Positions 59,760 to 64,000 of a stretch of 64,000 bases of DNA are shown piece after piece (position 1 is the stretch's first letter; every line of letters begins with the position of its first letter). The notes under the pieces were generated by a model, which was not told the origin of the DNA, made no database searches, and worked only from the letters and a program-made list of their open reading frames with translations. A program made the translations under genes and the position numbers. Source of the DNA: Rotaria sp. Silwood1 (lineage: Eukaryota > Rotifera > Eurotatoria > Philodinida > Philodinidae); contig CAJNOP010000009.1 of assembly GCA_905250075.1 (NCBI GenBank), positions 3,181,581 through 3,245,580 of the forward strand. The letters are read 5' to 3'.

Positions 59760-62700
59760 GATAAATTATCCATTCAAAAACATTAAGAAAAATAAATCTA
59801 AAAAAAAAAAAGATAACTGAATTTATATAATTATTTTTAGTTTAAGATTTTCTTGTTTAAATAAAAGCCTTAAGGGTATACTTTAAAAATCAAAATATTT
59901 GTATATATAAAATAGAAATAAGAGAAATAGAATGTGTATGAACGTTGAGAAGAAATATTATTATATGTTGAGTAAAAGTACTCTAAGAAAAATACAAGAA
60001 ATGAATGAAAGAACTTTTCTTTTTTTGACATTATCACATACGCTTCAAATACAAGTGGAAAAAAAACAAATTGTTGACATCTTCGAAAGAGATAAGAATA
60101 TTTATTGGTTTAAATGTATAATCCAATAAGATAAAGTATAGAAAAAGATGGCGTTAGTTATGTCAAAAAGACAAAAAAAAAAAAATTTGCAATCAGAGTT
60201 ACGTTATTATTCTTTCACAAGAAAGATTTATTTCTCATATGATTTTAGAAAAATTGATTCCTTGACATATTTTTACTTTAATCACATGTTCACATTGATT
60301 GGCATGATTGACACAGATAGATAGTACTATGTGAGGTTGAGGACGCTAAGTCCCAAGTGGAGATCATATTCCGATTCCTGTTTCATCAATATGAGCGATT
60401 CAATAACAATCACTGATATTAATATTTTTTTTTCTTAAGAACAAAAACAAACAAATGAATGATTGAATAGTAAAGTAGCTGATTTGCTTTTCAAGTAGGC
60501 TAGATATATCCTAGTGAATGTACTTTATCCTGCTACTAGTATGTCACAGGGACCTTTCGGTAGTTTAATAGGTTTTTAGCACTGGATTATAATATGTTTC
60601 TCAATGTTCAATTTACTAATTTGTTGACAAATTTTTCATAGAACATTATTCACCCAGCACCCACATTATAGATATGCAAATGGTGCTTTATTCAATATAG
60701 TTTCAAGTAAAAATCATGCCATAATGAAACTTGGAAAGAATGAACCGGCGTATCTGATCATTTCAGATAAAATGTATTGGTTGATTAAACCCCAAAATAC
60801 TCTTTTTGAGATTCTGGTATTTATTAAGAGCATCAATGGTTGTGTCCTCGAGGCTATTAATCATTCGAACGAAAGTATCGTGTTCAGAATGGTGAATATC
60901 CGTTTTATTTGTTATCAACTAAGATTTCAATTCAGTAAAAATAATTTTTTTTTTATTTGATTAATATTATAAAACAGAGTATAATCAATATTGAACCTAA
61001 GACCGCTTTATTGTCAATATCTATTGAATCATGTGTATAAAAAAAAAATATGTTGAACTATAAATGAAAAAGGTATTAAAACTTTCAATGGGAACAAATG
61101 GAATAAACTAATTGTTTGATAGGACTAGCTGGTTTATCGCATCCAATCCCAATTCATAGGACATACTCTTGGTATAAATCTCTTTCAAATTACTATACAA
61201 TTCACATAAATCCCATTTGGTTTTTTTTTTCAAAAGCATAATTTCGAATGCAGGGTATTCAAACTGTATTGAATTGTAACGAATACGATAAGAAATTCAT
61301 CGAAAATCATTAAGATCTGTTTGAATCTATTGGCGTCTGCCAAGATTCATGTTATTCTATTTCTCTTTACTGTTAGCTACTGATGAGTCTAATTAGTTTT
61401 CTCAAATTGTTAACTTCCATCTATCGATTTTCTCTAAATCAAAACTTATATAAAATTATATTCGACATGGATTAAAATCGGAAATAGTAAAGATTCTTTT
61501 TCATCATAGGATTTTATTCAAAAAATTAACAGTTATGATGCAAGAGTTCTATAAAAATTTAAACAAGTTATCAGCACACAGCACTTCATAAGAATTACTT
61601 TTATTTTTTATTGGGTATACCACCTCGATTTAAATATTGAAACTTTGTATCTGAAAAAACTACAACAAGAAGAGAAGAAACGAGATTATTTTTTTTTTAT
61701 TGATCAAAGAGACTAGTTAAGAGAGTATACTAAATCATATTACTCACCATTGATTTAAAGTGTCTTAAGCTCATATTTCATTAGACAGAACTTGTATTCT
61801 TTTTTATGAGAAAAAAGACGGAATCTCATTGGTCATAAACTTTGTCGCATTTCATTACATCCAGAGTCCTGAAACATGTTATCAATTTGTCAATAAATCT
61901 CTTTACTTCGATAATAACAATAAATTGCATATCTACAGATGTACATCGGCAAATACTAACAGTGTTAGTATTTGTCAACAAATTCTTGATGTACTTCCTA
62001 CTTGAAGTTTTGTTGAAATTCATACACTAAAAATCACTTCTGATATGGTTTTCTTTCAAATGATCAAATACTTATTGCTAATGAAATGAATTAGTTGATC
62101 TTTATGTGAAAAAAATCATTTAGTTATCATTATTATGAAATGTCTAAAACTATTGACGATTAATTTACATAAACTTTGAAACATCAGAGTGAAGAATTAT
62201 TATAATTGGCTATAGAAATTGAGATTATTAATAAATAATTTTCTTGTGAACTGTTAATATCACAATTCAGCATAAGATATAATGAATCTGTTGAATTATT
62301 TTTTGTTCGAAAATGATTTATTACTAAATAATTTAGCTTTTGAATATTAAGAATATAGTAAAATTACTAGATAAAGCTGCAATTCAAATAATTTCTAATG
62401 ATGCATGAAAATCTGTTTTGACTCAGCTTGTCAAAACTAATTTAAAATTACTGGCATTGTAAGTCTTTTTCTCTAACGTTAACTTTATTTAGTATTACAT
62501 AGCTTTTTATTTTCATGATGAATATTGATTAATCAGAATCTAGCTAGATCATTGTATCTACATGATTCAAAATAATTGAATTTCATATGATATCATCAAA
62601 GATTTTAATTTATGAATCAAAACAACGTTATTCTATTCTTTTAATTAAATTTTCAAAACTATTAATCAATGACATTCGACGTGACAAAATTGAAAATTCT

Positions 62701-64000
62701 ATTCAAAAAAAATAAACATTGAAAAATAATTTTACATCTAATTTTCATTTCAACCGAGCAACTCTGTCAACAAGACATGAAGATCAACATTCCTACGAAA
62801 TACTTTTAAATTATATATTAGTAATTAAGTATTTTTGAAAACTTATAACAGTCTATATTAATATTTTTCTTAGTTTTTTAATTATGTTGAAGCCATAACA
62901 TCTGAAATCTTACGATTATGAAGTATTGTATTGATTTAATCATTTACTAAAATTAAGAAAGATTTGACGTTGTCACACACACACACAAGAATAATAATGA
63001 CTGAATTCATTTAAACACTAATCTTATTTACTTGATAGTATTTTGATATGTATTTCAGACCTTTATAAAAAAAAAAAAAAAAAATTTAAACTATTGTTCA
63101 AATAACACTGTTCGAAGACGATAGATAATCTAATATAAATAAACGAATAAGATTTTCGAGTTTAGTTTCAATGTCATCAAATCCAATTAAACTTGAATTA
63201 CAAAACTTGAACTTGAGTACAATTGTACTTTCTAATGTATTTCTAAATAATTATTTATTCAAGTAATGATAATTCGAAAACTATTCGATATTATTAAATG
63301 CTGAATTGTTATTCCAACACATCGAACATCATAAGATCAATATTGATTAATGAAAATCGTATATCAATAAATTCCGTTATATTTGTCTATTCTATGCTGT
63401 CAGTAAAATTTATTTCGAATATATATTGATGCCATATTCTTGATTGGATAATAAATCATAAAAATCATTACTTCTACATGATTAAAAATCGTATTAATTT
63501 GCATTATTTTTCAGATCATTAATTTTTTTAATATTTTTATAAATAAAGTACAGATGACGAGAAGTTTGTTCATCCTCTTCTAAAAGATTATTCGTAAGTT
63601 TTAATTTGTCTCGAAAAATGTGAGAGTACAGTTTTGTATACAGGTAGTCTTCTCTTCTCATTCTTCATTATTTCTTTTCAATAGTTTGCACGTTCGAACA
63701 ACATATATGTAATCCGTATGTTCTTTTTATTTTATTTTTATTGTTTGATTGATCTTATTCAGAGACGATGTCTCGATTGATTAGTTTTGATGTAATACCT
63801 ATGACATGAGTTATTATAACCATTGAAAAGGATTGTTGTTGTATATTCATTATTTTTTTTGATTCATTTGTTTTCTACTTAGTTATGTAAGCTTGATTAA
63901 TCGAAGATTTAAATTTACACCTGAATACTTTTCTTTCGTACATAATCTACAAAATTAATATTCGTCTATTTCATCACCCATTTTTTCTTATGTAAATTAC
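59760..64000. other. Gene-free region upstream of p190RhoGAP
   Basis: 4.2 kb, very AT-rich. It starts with the presumed p190RhoGAP promoter region. A short (CA)n tract lies at about 62974-62987. The open frames at 59932-60129, 60724-60960 and 61826-62030 have no domain, signal peptide or splice support. No RNA gene or element terminus was recognised. Confidence 0.4.

Noticed and set aside
59051..59761. Open frames overlapping the p190RhoGAP first exon in other frames and on the + strand
   Set aside because: They are shadows of the long coding exon, whose domain content is clear.

Overview
This window is an AT-rich, intron-rich eukaryotic nuclear segment with animal genes: a PDE10-type phosphodiesterase, a TRPV channel, TPPP/p25, p190RhoGAP and a rhodopsin-like GPCR. 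Most introns are very short (about 50-70 nt), and a few of 0.5-1.8 kb hold transposon debris. It also holds an NCS1 nucleobase permease and a CtBP-like 2-hydroxyacid dehydrogenase, both of non-metazoan type. Short introns, AT richness, foreign genes and a lineage-type GPCR together suggest a rotifer, most likely bdelloid. That is inference; no species-diagnostic marker is present. Exon models were built by hand from splice dinucleotides and reading phase.

Layout. 1-7953 (+): 3' part of an unrecognised protein gene with a degenerate domain repeated four times. 8554-19980 (-): cyclic nucleotide phosphodiesterase, PDE10-like, with two alternative first exons and a tandem pair of equal-length homologous exons in the catalytic domain. 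21947-22354 (-): three-exon gene for a small secreted protein. 22355-26851: non-coding, with a TTAA-flanked piggyBac-like element and a TA-flanked MITE. 26852-27566 (+): TPPP. 27637-32420 (-): TRPV channel, tail-to-tail with TPPP. 34225-34802: foldback mariner-like MITE. 34879-37568 (-): NCS1 permease. 40465-41421 (-): intronless hydroxyacid dehydrogenase. 43067-44225 (-): GPCR relic with three lesions. 44226-48596: empty, with a 10-N gap. 48597-59759 (-): complete 21-exon p190RhoGAP. 59760-64000: nothing recognised.

Functional themes. The native genes serve signalling (cyclic nucleotides, Rho GTPases, TRPV) and the microtubule cytoskeleton. The permease and the dehydrogenase lie 2.9 kb apart on the same strand and are the best candidates for horizontally acquired metabolic genes. 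The most unusual internal structure is the mutually exclusive exon pair in PDE10. No CRISPR array, operon, tRNA or rRNA gene was seen.
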